Positions 24,485 to 33,598 of a DNA stretch of 64,000 nt are shown piece by piece (position 1 is the stretch's first letter; every line of letters starts with the position of its first letter). The notes under the pieces were generated by a model. It did not search any database and was not told the origin of the DNA. It worked only from the letters and a program-made list of their open reading frames with translations. Both the position numbers and the translations under genes were made by a program. Source of the DNA: Leptolyngbya sp. PCC 7375 (GTDB lineage: Bacteria; Cyanobacteriota; Cyanobacteriia; Phormidesmidales; Phormidesmidaceae); contig NZ_JH993797.1 in NCBI RefSeq assembly GCF_000316115.1, positions 3,148,486 to 3,212,485 of the forward strand, read 5' to 3'.

Positions 24485-25303
24485 ATGTCTATTCGCTTGC
24501 GTTTTATTCAAGCTTTGCTGGCCACCCTCATGGTGGCTGCCGCCAGTCCCAGCTATGCCCTCAACTTTCCCCAGACTCGTGATCGGGGGGCCCCTGCCCG
24601 GGGTCCATCTCTGGCTACCCGGGGTCAAATTTGTCTCGATCCACAAAATCGTCCTTCTCTAACATCATTGCTACCCCACAATGCGATCGCAACCGCATTT
24701 GGAGCCGATACCGATATCCCCATGGCTCTTTGGTTCTACATTCCAGAAACCGGCGCTGCCGCTGCAGAGCTGACAATTGTTAATGAACTAGGGGACGACG
24801 TTTATCAACAGACCCTTCAACTTCCTGACACTCCTGGCACCATTCAAATCGACTTACCTCGGTACCAGGCAGACGGAGTGACATCTAGGTTTGAGTCCGG
24901 CAACCTTTACTACTGGGACTTTGCCTTAATTTGTGACCCAGACGATCGTGGTGACGATGTGCTATTGGGCGGGGGCATTCAGCGTGTCGATGCCAGTCCA
25001 ACGTTCTTGGCGGAACTGGACGCTGTGGCCAACGATCCTCTAGCTCAGGCCGAACTTTACGCAGCTGCAGGCGCATGGCAAGAGACCATTGCCTTAGCCG
25101 CCGCCATGCATCCCCAAAACCCCAATGCCTGGACTGAGCTGCTCACATCGGTGGATCTTGCTGCCATAGCAGAGAAACCAATTTTAGGCCAGGATGAGCC
25201 GGTCGTTGATGTACCCACTAGTACACCTACGGCTATGCCGAATGGTGGTGACTCTGGTAACCTACAGCGACTGCTAGAAGGCATCAATCGCAGCGCTGAC
25301 TAA
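24485..25303 (+). CDS. DUF928 exported protein
   Basis: A 272-residue protein with a signal peptide (basic start, LLATLMVAAASPSYA). The family pattern follows: RGAPARG, ICLDP, LPHNAIATAFGAD, PMALWFYIP, and GNLYYWDFALICDPDDR. DUF928 proteins are found almost only in cyanobacteria and often lie upstream of CHASE2 genes. Here the stop codon overlaps the start of the CHASE2 cyclase by one base (TAATG), so the two are coupled. Probably a periplasmic partner for the sensory domain of the cyclase, by inference. Confidence 0.88.
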   Translation: MSIRLRFIQALLATLMVAAASPSYALNFPQTRDRGAPARGPSLATRGQICLDPQNRPSLTSLLPHNAIATAFGADTDIPMALWFYIPETGAAAAELTIVNELGDDVYQQTLQLPDTPGTIQIDLPRYQADGVTSRFESGNLYYWDFALICDPDDRGDDVLLGGGIQRVDASPTFLAELDAVANDPLAQAELYAAAGAWQETIALAAAMHPQNPNAWTELLTSVDLAAIAEKPILGQDEPVVDVPTSTPTAMPNGGDSGNLQRLLEGINRSAD

Positions 25304-27543
25304 TGAACCTGAAAAAGCTCTGGTGGCAATGGCGAGGGGTGGCCATTGCCACACCGACTGTAACTTTACTTGTAGTTCTAATTAGAGCTGTCGGTATATT
25401 GCAGCCTTTAGAATGGCGGACATACGATCAGTATCTACAGTGGCGACCTGAGGAAACAGATCCGCGCATCGCCATTGTTGGCATCGACGAACAAGATATT
25501 CGGGAACAGGGGCAGGCCATTCTCTCCGATGCCGTTTATGCGGAGGTGATTACCAAACTGGCTCAACAAGAACCTAGAGCCATTGGGTTGGATATTATTC
25601 GGGATGTCCCGGTAGAACCAGGTCATGCCGAGCTGGATCAGGTTTTTCGTAACACACCTAATCTGGTCGGTATTCGCACAATCTTAGGAGACAATGCCGA
25701 TCGAGATGTGATTGATGCGGCCCCAACCCTGGAAGCATTAGGGCAAATCGGCATCAATGACGGCATTGTTGACAACGACAACACCATTCGGCGCGGATTG
25801 CTGATGGTGACCACACCCGAGGGAGATCAGGCCCCGAGCTTTGCCCTATATCTGGCCTTGCTTTATTTAAATGCTGAAGGCATTGGTCCTGAACCCGTCG
25901 GTGACACAGAGTTTTGGCAACTTAATGGCGCAGTCTTTCGCCCTTTAGAAAAGAATGATGGTGGCTATGTGCGAGCCGACGCAGGTGGGTATCAAACCCT
26001 AATTAACTATCGCGGTGGCAGCGAGCTGATTGAAACGGTTCCCCTGAGGGACGTGCTCAATAATGAACTGCCCGACGATTGGGCAAAGGATCGGGTGATA
26101 CTCATTGGTTCTGTTGCCGAAAGCCTCAAAGATCGATTTTTTGTACCCCACAGCAGCAAAATGCTGGCCCTGCCGAAGACCATGGCCGGTGTGGAAATCC
26201 ATGCGAACCTGACCAGCCAAATTATTAGTGCCGCCTTAGAGGGGCGAGTTTTGATTCGCACCTGGCCAGAACCGTTGGAAATTCTCTGGATTTTTATATG
26301 GGCCGCTCTGGGGGCTACGGTAACCTGGGTGCAGCGGAATCCAGGCAAACGAACATTGCTAAGACAAATGGTTCTGCTGGTAGCCATTGTCTCTATTCTG
26401 ATTCTCGGGGCCTATGCTCTGATGTTGGCAGGTTGGTGGGTACCGGTGATGCCACCGCTCATGGCATTAATTGGAGCGGCCTCTGGGGTAAACACGTATT
26501 TGGCCCGCAGTGCTAGTCAGATTCGCCGCACGTTTAGCCGGTATCTGAGCGACCAAATCGTTGCCAATCTGTTGGAAAACCCTGACAATCTCAAACTGGG
26601 GGGAGAAACCCGTAAGATCACAATTCTCACCTCTGACCTACGGGGCTTTACAGCGTTATCAGAACAGCTACCCCCAGAACAAGTTGTCAAAATTTTGAAT
26701 TTGTATTTGGGCTACATGTCGGAAGTTATCAATGATTACAAGGGCATCATTGATGAGTTTATGGGGGACGGCATCTTAGTGATCTTTGGGGCCCCCAATA
26801 TTGTGGCCAATGATAACCATCCGGATCGGGCCGTCGCTTGTGCGATCGCAATGCAACAAGCCATGGTTCAAGTCAATGCCGCTATGCGGGCCAAAGGATT
26901 TCCTGAACAGGAAATGGGCATCGGCATTAACACCGGTCACGTCGTAGTCGGCAATATTGGCTCTGAAAAGCGCACCAAATATAGTGTCATTGGTAGTGCC
27001 GTCAACCTCACCTTTCGCATTGAGTCCTACACCACAGGGGGCCAAATCTTTATTTCTGAAGACACCCACCAAGAAATTGACCAGATCAACAAACATCGTC
27101 TGGCCATCCAAAGCAAGGTTGAAGTCTATCCAAAAGGGATTAAGCGTCCCATCACCATCTACGATGTGACCGGCATTGGCGGTGACCTATACAACCTATC
27201 TCTAACGACAGAAACGTTTCACCTGGAGCCTCTGCGCGCACCCATTGCAGTCGAATACGTTGCCTTAGAAGGCAAACAAGTTGGCGCACAACATCACGTT
27301 GGTAAGCTCTACAAACTGTCTGCTAAAACTGCCCTATTGCAAATTGAAGACACTGAGCCACTGAGCCTGCTGACCAATATCAAACTTATCCTACAGACGC
27401 CATCAGCCCCTACAGAAGTTCGAGAAACTGACATCTATGCCAAGGTTCAGCAGCAGGGTGCAACCAAGCAAGAATATGTCATCACCTTCACTGCTCGGTC
27501 ACCGGCTATCATTGCATGGATGAACCAACAAATTGCCCAGTAG
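25303..27543 (+). CDS. CHASE2 sensor class III nucleotide cyclase
   Basis: A 746-residue membrane receptor cyclase. A first TM helix (residues 12-30) is followed by an extracytoplasmic CHASE2 domain to about residue 320, three TM helices (about 325-400) and a class III cyclase domain (about 435-610). Metal aspartates are Asp445 (TSDLRGFT) and Asp489 (FMGDG). Asn568 and Arg572 of the catalytic pair are present. The purine-selecting positions read Glu485 and Ser561 instead of the Lys and Asp/Thr usual in adenylate cyclases. The C-terminal 110 residues look like a PilZ-like beta domain. Product could be cGMP or cAMP. Confidence 0.9.
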   Translation: MNLKKLWWQWRGVAIATPTVTLLVVLIRAVGILQPLEWRTYDQYLQWRPEETDPRIAIVGIDEQDIREQGQAILSDAVYAEVITKLAQQEPRAIGLDIIRDVPVEPGHAELDQVFRNTPNLVGIRTILGDNADRDVIDAAPTLEALGQIGINDGIVDNDNTIRRGLLMVTTPEGDQAPSFALYLALLYLNAEGIGPEPVGDTEFWQLNGAVFRPLEKNDGGYVRADAGGYQTLINYRGGSELIETVPLRDVLNNELPDDWAKDRVILIGSVAESLKDRFFVPHSSKMLALPKTMAGVEIHANLTSQIISAALEGRVLIRTWPEPLEILWIFIWAALGATVTWVQRNPGKRTLLRQMVLLVAIVSILILGAYALMLAGWWVPVMPPLMALIGAASGVNTYLARSASQIRRTFSRYLSDQIVANLLENPDNLKLGGETRKITILTSDLRGFTALSEQLPPEQVVKILNLYLGYMSEVINDYKGIIDEFMGDGILVIFGAPNIVANDNHPDRAVACAIAMQQAMVQVNAAMRAKGFPEQEMGIGINTGHVVVGNIGSEKRTKYSVIGSAVNLTFRIESYTTGGQIFISEDTHQEIDQINKHRLAIQSKVEVYPKGIKRPITIYDVTGIGGDLYNLSLTTETFHLEPLRAPIAVEYVALEGKQVGAQHHVGKLYKLSAKTALLQIEDTEPLSLLTNIKLILQTPSAPTEVRETDIYAKVQQQGATKQEYVITFTARSPAIIAWMNQQIAQ

Positions 27544-27566
27544 CAACGCGCTCGACCAACAGTCTG

Positions 27567-28022
27567 CTAGCTGAGGCCTTTCAACACGGTCAGGGCCGCG
27601 TCAACATGCTTTTTAGGATTGAACTGGGAATTGAACAGATGACGCACGGTCCCAGTTTTATCAATCACGTAGGTAACGCGCCCCGGTAGCAGCCCTAAAG
27701 TAGCCGGTACACCGTAAGCAGAACGGACCTTCGAGCCAGTGTCACTAACGAGGGTAAAGGGGAGGCTGTACTTGCTAGCAAACTTTTGATGAGAGTCTGG
27801 CGAATCACTGCTAATGCCAATCACCTCCGCTCCCAAGTCTTGAAAATCTTGGAAACTATCGCGAAATGTACAGGACTCTGTAGTGCAGCCGGGGGTGTCA
27901 TCTTTTGGATAAAAGTACAGCACCACAGCTTTTTGCCCTTGAAAACTAGATAGCGTTACCGACTCGCCTGCTTGGGACTGCAATGTAAAGTCTGGAGCCG
28001 CGTCACCCACTTTAATCGCCAT
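27567..28022 (-). CDS. Peroxiredoxin Q / BCP
   Basis: A 151-residue thiol peroxidase that reduces hydrogen peroxide and organic peroxides with thioredoxin. The motif KDDTPGCTTESCTFRD carries the peroxidatic Cys46 and the resolving Cys51 five residues later, the PrxQ/BCP arrangement. LYFYPKDDTPG and VTYVIDKTGTVRH are family segments. The gene is convergent with the cyclase gene, 23 bases apart, and just downstream of the polyketide operon on the same strand. Confidence 0.95.
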   Translation of the reverse strand: MAIKVGDAAPDFTLQSQAGESVTLSSFQGQKAVVLYFYPKDDTPGCTTESCTFRDSFQDFQDLGAEVIGISSDSPDSHQKFASKYSLPFTLVSDTGSKVRSAYGVPATLGLLPGRVTYVIDKTGTVRHLFNSQFNPKKHVDAALTVLKGLS

Positions 28023-28161
28023 CGTTTTCGTTCCTTGTGCTTGATATTGTTAACATTTATTTAGCATACTGCGTCGGTAGAAAAATCAATAGTCCACTCA
28101 GTACCCCATGTACTGCTATGTGAAACACTTGAGATTCGACCATAAAGACTCTCGCTGTTAG

Positions 28162-29307
28162 CTATCCCACAATTTGCATAGTCGGCTGTTCTTCACTGGT
28201 AGAGCCTCTAGTATTTCGAATCACCCAGGTAGCCATGGTGGGAAACATCTGGCACAGGCCAACACTGAGGTGAGCTAGCTGGGGTTGAATAAAACCGGCA
28301 TGGAGCATACGCCCTAACTGCAAACGGCGATAAAACTCTCGCCGCCATAGGGTTTGATATTGTTGTTTGAAGTGAACAGCTGTTAACTCTCTTGTTAAGA
28401 AAGCGCCCACCAGTGGAGTAGCCAGTTCAGCTGTGCGTAACGCCATGGCCATGCCATCGCCACATAGGGGGGTAATCATGCCTGCCGTATCGCCGAGCAT
28501 ACAAATGTCGCCGTCAAAATTACCTTTGAGGGCAAAAGAGATCTGACGTAGACGATGTTTCTGAGCATGGCCATAGCTCAAATGGCTCAGTCGCTCATGT
28601 AAAACAGGGTTCCCGTGAAGCACATCAGGCAGGTTTTGATCGTCAGCATCTTGGAGAATTTTGCGATGACCAATCCAACAAAGGTTAATTTGTCCTGTTT
28701 CAATGGCAGAGAGACCGCAGTACCCTCCAGGGAAGGCGTGGAGTTCAATGGTTCCAGGTAGGTCTAACCCGGTGCAATGGGCTTTAAATGCAACCCAGGG
28801 AGATGGCCGATGGGTAAATGGGCGTTCTAGCTGGGTGTCTAACGCTGAACGCTTACCGTAGGCAGCCAGTACGGCCCGAGATTGAAAGGTGCCTTGGGTG
28901 GTACGAACAGAAAAACCCGTGTCTAAGTTCCCTTCGATTTTACGGACTGTTGTGCGATCGCAACAGATTGCCCCCACAGCAGCAGCACGCCTAAACAATA
29001 TTGAATCTAGCTGAAATCGACTTAATCCAAGGGCTGTGCCAGGTAAGTCCTGTGCAAAATTGGCTCCAGCTGCTGTGGTCACCAATGCCCGATGTATGGG
29101 ATGCGCCCCAATTTGTTGCACCGCCTCTAAAACCCCAAGACGGGCAAAATTGGCAATCACTTCAACCGACAAAAATTCACCACAGAGCTTGTGGGCAGGA
29201 TAGCGTTGCTGCTCTAATAGCAATACCTGCCAGCCTGCTTGAGCTAGTTGAATAGCGGCACTACAGCCCGCCAGCCCCGCCCCAACAACAATAACGTCAT
29301 AGATCAT
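28162..29307 (-). CDS. FAD-dependent oxidoreductase, geranylgeranyl-reductase-like
   Basis: A 381-residue flavoprotein. From the ATG at 29307 it begins MIYDVIVVGAGLAGCSAAI, a Rossmann FAD motif. CGEFLS, GLSRFQLDS and GDTAGMITPLCGDGMAMALRTAELA follow, as in geranylgeranyl reductase/hydroxylase-type enzymes (UbiH/GGR group). It starts five bases after the methyltransferase stop and is the third gene of the type III polyketide operon. It likely oxidises or reduces the polyketide product. The upstream Met of the longer frame overlaps the previous gene and lacks conservation. Confidence 0.88.
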   Translation of the reverse strand: MIYDVIVVGAGLAGCSAAIQLAQAGWQVLLLEQQRYPAHKLCGEFLSVEVIANFARLGVLEAVQQIGAHPIHRALVTTAAGANFAQDLPGTALGLSRFQLDSILFRRAAAVGAICCDRTTVRKIEGNLDTGFSVRTTQGTFQSRAVLAAYGKRSALDTQLERPFTHRPSPWVAFKAHCTGLDLPGTIELHAFPGGYCGLSAIETGQINLCWIGHRKILQDADDQNLPDVLHGNPVLHERLSHLSYGHAQKHRLRQISFALKGNFDGDICMLGDTAGMITPLCGDGMAMALRTAELATPLVGAFLTRELTAVHFKQQYQTLWRREFYRRLQLGRMLHAGFIQPQLAHLSVGLCQMFPTMATWVIRNTRGSTSEEQPTMQIVG

Positions 29308-29312
29308 GCTCG

Positions 29313-30059
29313 CTAAACCTTGAGCGTCGTCAATAACCAACGGAACGGCCAATACCAACGGACGGTGAATGCTGGCAGTTCAGCCTTTTGAGCGATCACG
29401 TCTAATTCCTGGGCACGAAAGCCGCGCAACACCGAAATCGGGCCATCATTTTGCATCATTTCCGATGTCTGAAATAGTCGAGTCAATGTATAAATACCAA
29501 AGTAGGCCAGGGGATGACGATGCAAGTCATTGATCAGCACACCACCACGGGAAACCCGCTGCATCGCCTTGACAATCTTCGTTGCTCTTTCTTCAGCAAA
29601 GTGATGCAAAAACATTGCACCCATGGCAACATCAAATTCATCATCATCGTAAGGTAAATTCAAGGCATCTGCCACTTCAACTCGAATTCTGTTCTTTAAA
29701 GCATCCGGCAATCTTTTTGCCAAAGCTTGGTTAGCGTAATCAACGGTGACAGGATTTGCATCAATGGCAACAATTTCTAGATCAACAGCAGGATTCTGTT
29801 GATCAGCCCAGCGCACAATATACTCAGGAAAATCAGCAATGCCCGTGCCTAAATCCAAAATGCGAATAGGTGCAGCCGATGACTTGTTCGCCGCTTTAAG
29901 CCAGGGAGCAAGCACAGCCATGGTGGTACCATAACCGCCTAAAAATCGATTCACGAATCGCAGCTGTTCAAGGGCCGTTGTCAAACGACTGTCCGTAATG
30001 GAAAAATCATCCATTAACTCGTCTTCATCGGTACGGGTTTCAAAAGAAATCATCGTCAT
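29313..30059 (-). CDS. SAM-dependent methyltransferase of the type III PKS operon
   Basis: A 248-residue class I methyltransferase. IRILDLGTGIADFPEYI is the SAM-binding motif I, IVAIDANPVTVDYA motif II, and FDVAMGAMFLHHF motif IV. The ATG at 30059 overlaps the polyketide synthase stop by four bases (ATGA), so translation is coupled. An upstream Met would overlap further. In similar cyanobacterial operons this enzyme methylates the aromatic product of the polyketide synthase. The exact site of methylation is not readable. Confidence 0.88.
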   Translation of the reverse strand: MTMISFETRTDEDELMDDFSITDSRLTTALEQLRFVNRFLGGYGTTMAVLAPWLKAANKSSAAPIRILDLGTGIADFPEYIVRWADQQNPAVDLEIVAIDANPVTVDYANQALAKRLPDALKNRIRVEVADALNLPYDDDEFDVAMGAMFLHHFAEERATKIVKAMQRVSRGGVLINDLHRHPLAYFGIYTLTRLFQTSEMMQNDGPISVLRGFRAQELDVIAQKAELPAFTVRWYWPFRWLLTTLKV

Positions 30060-31159
30060 GCACCCACCTGTTGAAAGAGACACCCCTCAATGGTTAAACC
30101 AGGACCAAAGGCCATGGCAATCCCATTTTTCAAATTAGTCTGCTGTGACAGAATCTGTTTCAATACAAATAAGATGGTGCCAGAGCTCATGTTGCCGTAT
30201 TGTCGTAATACCTCATAGGAAGACTGAAGAGTCCCTTCAGCCAGCTGTAGTAAATCATGTACCTGGTCAAGGATCAGTCGCCCACCCGGATGAACGGCCC
30301 AAAAGTCGATGGCTGATTCTGCCAGGTTATTTCGATCTAACAACGTTGTGAGATACGCCGGTAGATACCGAGCAATCGCCTGAGACACCTGAGGGGACAG
30401 AGTCATCAAAAATCCTGTGTTTCCTATGGTCCAACTCATCAGCTCTAGGGTGTCATTGGTTAATAAGCTATAGCCATCGACATAGGCCAGCTTACCAACC
30501 GCTTCAGTATCTGACTGCGCCGATATAATCGCTGCTGCTGCACCATCACCAAAGAGGGCATTAATCACCACACTTTCTAGAGAATCGTCTGGCTGGAAAT
30601 GCAATGTGCACAGTTCAACACAAACCAATAACACACGAGCATGGGGATCACTCTGACAGATAGCATGGGCGGTCTTCAGACCATTAAATGCGGCATAGCA
30701 GCCCATAAATCCAATGATGGTGCGATCAATATCTGCCCGCAGGCCTAACTGCTGAATCAATTGCACATCCAGCCCTGGCGCTGAAAAGCCAGTACAACTG
30801 ATGATGATCAGATGGGTTATTGACGTGGGATTTAACCTTGCCTGCTGAATAGCTTGGGAAGCCGCTGATTCGGCAATCTTTGGTGCATAGCTTTGGTAGA
30901 GCTGATTACGAACTGCAGTGCTAGGAAGTGGAGTAAGGTGCCAGTTATCTGGGTAAAAACTGAAATTAGGAGGTGCTGTTAAATAATCTTGAATACAGGT
31001 ATAGCGGCAGTCGATACCAGATTTCGCATAGATTTTTTTAAGGCGAGCACGTACCGGTGGCGAAATGCCCTCTAGCTGGGACATAAACGTCAGCGAGTCA
31101 GCTTGGGACAGTCGAAAAGGCGGATTAGCCGTTGCAATCGATTCCAGAACGGTATGCAT
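30056..31159 (-). CDS. Type III polyketide synthase (chalcone/stilbene synthase-like)
   Basis: A 367-residue homodimeric condensing enzyme that extends a CoA starter with malonyl-CoA and cyclises the chain. The catalytic triad is visible: Cys154 in GFMGCYAAFNG, His290 in FWAVHPGGRLILD, and Asn323 in YGNMSSGTILF. Family length is normal. It leads a three-gene operon with a methyltransferase and a flavoprotein, both starting at or a few bases after the preceding stop codon. By analogy with bacterial type III systems, alkylresorcinol, alkylpyrone or alkylquinol products are likely. The starter unit cannot be read from sequence. Confidence 0.95.
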   Translation of the reverse strand: MHTVLESIATANPPFRLSQADSLTFMSQLEGISPPVRARLKKIYAKSGIDCRYTCIQDYLTAPPNFSFYPDNWHLTPLPSTAVRNQLYQSYAPKIAESAASQAIQQARLNPTSITHLIIISCTGFSAPGLDVQLIQQLGLRADIDRTIIGFMGCYAAFNGLKTAHAICQSDPHARVLLVCVELCTLHFQPDDSLESVVINALFGDGAAAAIISAQSDTEAVGKLAYVDGYSLLTNDTLELMSWTIGNTGFLMTLSPQVSQAIARYLPAYLTTLLDRNNLAESAIDFWAVHPGGRLILDQVHDLLQLAEGTLQSSYEVLRQYGNMSSGTILFVLKQILSQQTNLKNGIAMAFGPGLTIEGCLFQQVGA

Positions 31160-31279
31160 ACAGTAAATCCTGCAACGTAAGAATGAAGATCAGAACGCCT
31201 CCTCACTCTAGCGAGCGTAAGAATTTTTTGCCTAACGAATAAAGCATTCTCAGAGCTTTCTTATCAATAACCTGTCAAT

Positions 31280-32020
31280 TTAGTCGGATGCTGATGGTTT
31301 AAAGGCAATAAAGGCAGCATGAGCTTTAGGGAGTTGATAACGGCCATAGGAACGCATAGTTTGAACTTTAAAGCCAATCCGTCGTAACTTATGGGCAATA
31401 TCTGTTGACCGGTATAGTTGCAAACGATGAACTTCATCATCCCGTCGATAGTGCTCATCCACTTTTCGCAGGGTAATAATGCGGCGGGTCAAGATTGATT
31501 TCTCTGCATTTTCGTCTTTCTCCACCAGCACAAGCCAGTTGTTACCTTCGGTAAAATGTTGCTCGTCGTTTTTGTCTATCTGTCCAGGTTCTGCAATATC
31601 AAAGATAAAAACACCACCTGGTTCGAGTGCTTGATAGATACGCTTGAACAGTTGGACTAACAACTGCTCATTGTTATCTGGATCAAACAAGTAGTTGAGA
31701 CATTCACCAATGGCAGTGACCACCTTGCATGTTGGAATCTCAATTTGGAATAGCGATGCAACTCGAAAATCTGCACTTGGAACTCGGGTTCTGGCTGAGG
31801 CAATCATCGCCTCAGAAATATCAACACCTAGGACTTGATATCTTGCCTTGATGAATTCTAGTGTTGATATGCCACTACCACAGCCTAAATCAACAATCAG
31901 ACCATTTTGAATATTGTTTTGCGTCAGAATATCGAGGATTGCAGCAGCTGACCTCAGCGCATACTCGCTATAGCCAATATCATGGATATATGTCAGATCT
32001 TCCTTATAATAATTTGACAT
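31280..32020 (-). CDS. Class I SAM-dependent methyltransferase
   Basis: A 246-residue methyltransferase. Motif I is IVDLGCGSGISTLEFI, motif II VLGVDISEAMIASA, and a later GGVFIFDIAEPG. The C-terminal part (RRDDEVHRLQLYRSTDIAHKL, LRRIGFKVQTM) matches small-molecule methyltransferases of the UbiE/SmtA type. It lies 120 bases upstream of the polyketide synthase on the same strand, so it may belong to the same transcript, but the gap leaves this open. Substrate unknown. Confidence 0.85.
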   Translation of the reverse strand: MSNYYKEDLTYIHDIGYSEYALRSAAAILDILTQNNIQNGLIVDLGCGSGISTLEFIKARYQVLGVDISEAMIASARTRVPSADFRVASLFQIEIPTCKVVTAIGECLNYLFDPDNNEQLLVQLFKRIYQALEPGGVFIFDIAEPGQIDKNDEQHFTEGNNWLVLVEKDENAEKSILTRRIITLRKVDEHYRRDDEVHRLQLYRSTDIAHKLRRIGFKVQTMRSYGRYQLPKAHAAFIAFKPSASD

Positions 32021-32128
32021 TTTTCTCTCAACAATAACTCACACTAAATCTGACGTAAGACTTTATGATATTTATGATTTAGTCTTACCTCAATATTTAA
32101 CGACATTGCTATTTAACTTTGACAGCCT

Positions 32129-32230
32129 ACTAGTACTCTGTGGCGTAAGTTTGCCCATTATCTAATGTGGATGAGTGGATGGTGGATGGGTGGATGCAAT
32201 TGCTGCCAAATGTCTGCCATCGTTTACTAG
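32129..32230 (+). mobile_element. MITE-like dispersed element, copy 1
   Basis: A 102-bp segment beginning ACTAGTACTCTGTGG and ending CGTTTACTAG. It matches the reverse complement of 51762-51864 at roughly 85-90% by eye over its whole length with one indel. The two ends are imperfect inverted repeats built on ACTAGTA. It has no coding capacity, so it would need an external transposase. Confidence 0.75.
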
Positions 32231-32349
32231 AAAGCGGTTGGCGGGAGTGATGATTTAGCTTAATTCAGTCAAAAGTCATCCATTCTCAGGTCTGAAGTCG
32301 GTCATCGAGTGGCTTGGATAGGAGTATTGATCCTATTTTTAGACACACG

Positions 32350-33549
32350 ATGAAACTAACCAAGACTTGCTATAAGTGGTTTTCTGCAACTGTATTAACA
32401 GTGACGTTAGCGACGTCTACTAGTAGTCCAAGTTGGGCATCTAGCGTAGATTTTGCTCGTTTACAAACTCGAACAGCTGGTACCGTGAGTGAAATTGCCC
32501 TGAGCCAATGTGTGAATAAGGCTGTAACAGCACTGCGAGATAGCGATGGGAATCTTCGCATGCGGCACTGGAGTGTTACTGAAGAAAATCTCTTACCTTT
32601 AGCAGAAACAGGCAACGCATACCTTGCTGGACCTGCCAGGGATATTGCAATTACCAGGCTCAATGGTTGCAATTTCAATGTCACGGCCTTGAGAACAGTA
32701 GACAGTAAGCTCAAGCTCATTGCCTGGATTTCTGGCAATAATGGCATGGTCCGTGGAGGAGATGCCGAAGCAGGTGATGTCAGTGAAGTTGCGATCGCAC
32801 GGGTTAAACACCCATCTTCCAGCACTCCCGCTGCGGGTCGAGTCGTGACTGCAATCAAAAACAGCCGGGGCAACCTGCAACTGATTGTCTGGGATGTTTT
32901 CACCAATGGCACCATCCACCGACGCGGTGATATTGAGGCCGGTGAGGCCAGTGAAATTAACATTATTGGTCTTCCGGCCACCACTAGTGGTGGTTCTGAC
33001 AGTCGGGTATTAACAGCCATCAGAACTGAAGACGGCAGACTAAAACTAATTACTTGGGGCATTCAGTCAAATGGATCCATTTCCCGACTGGCTGAAGCTA
33101 CAGCAGGCGATATTAGCAAGGTTGACCTGACCGAAATTCCTGGCCAGCGGGTGGTTACCGCCGTCAGAACGGGTGAGGGAACTCTGAAACTAATCGCCTG
33201 GGATGTTAGCCATCCGGAGTTCATTCATCGTCAGGGTGACGATGACGAGCCCCTCAATCAGAATACCGCTGGACCTATCCGTGAAGTTTCCATCACGGCT
33301 TGGGAACCCGATGCCTTCACGCCGGGTGACGATGTTGCCGTTGCTGTACGCACTAACGCAGGCGATCTTAAAATTATTTCCTGGTCGGTGCTGCCGTCTG
33401 GAGACTTTACCCGTTCTGGAGATAGTGGCGACCTAGCCGGTGCTGCGAATTTGGTTAATATTTCCTGGTCTCGCATTAGTAAGCGACTACTTACAGCTAT
33501 ACGAGATGAGGATAACAATCTGCGGTTAATCACCTGGCGTGGATATTAA
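32350..33549 (+). CDS. Exported protein of seven ~50-residue repeats (predicted propeller)
   Basis: A 399-residue protein from the ATG at 32350 with a signal peptide (MKLTKTCYKWF, hydrophobic core, cut after SWA-S). The mature part is seven tandem repeats of about 50-57 residues. Each starts near AG-x-x-x-x-I, then VTAxR, a turn, LKLIxW, a variable strand and a GxIxRxGD end. Seven repeats of four short strands predict a closed seven-bladed beta-propeller. I do not recognise the family by name. The same repeat forms the C-terminal half of the hydrolase encoded at 34192-36324. It may bind a ligand in the periplasm or outside the cell. Confidence 0.75.
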   Translation: MKLTKTCYKWFSATVLTVTLATSTSSPSWASSVDFARLQTRTAGTVSEIALSQCVNKAVTALRDSDGNLRMRHWSVTEENLLPLAETGNAYLAGPARDIAITRLNGCNFNVTALRTVDSKLKLIAWISGNNGMVRGGDAEAGDVSEVAIARVKHPSSSTPAAGRVVTAIKNSRGNLQLIVWDVFTNGTIHRRGDIEAGEASEINIIGLPATTSGGSDSRVLTAIRTEDGRLKLITWGIQSNGSISRLAEATAGDISKVDLTEIPGQRVVTAVRTGEGTLKLIAWDVSHPEFIHRQGDDDEPLNQNTAGPIREVSITAWEPDAFTPGDDVAVAVRTNAGDLKIISWSVLPSGDFTRSGDSGDLAGAANLVNISWSRISKRLLTAIRDEDNNLRLITWRGY

Positions 33550-33598
33550 AAACACAGCGTTACTGATCACCCATATGATTCCATGAAAGGGCGGTACA

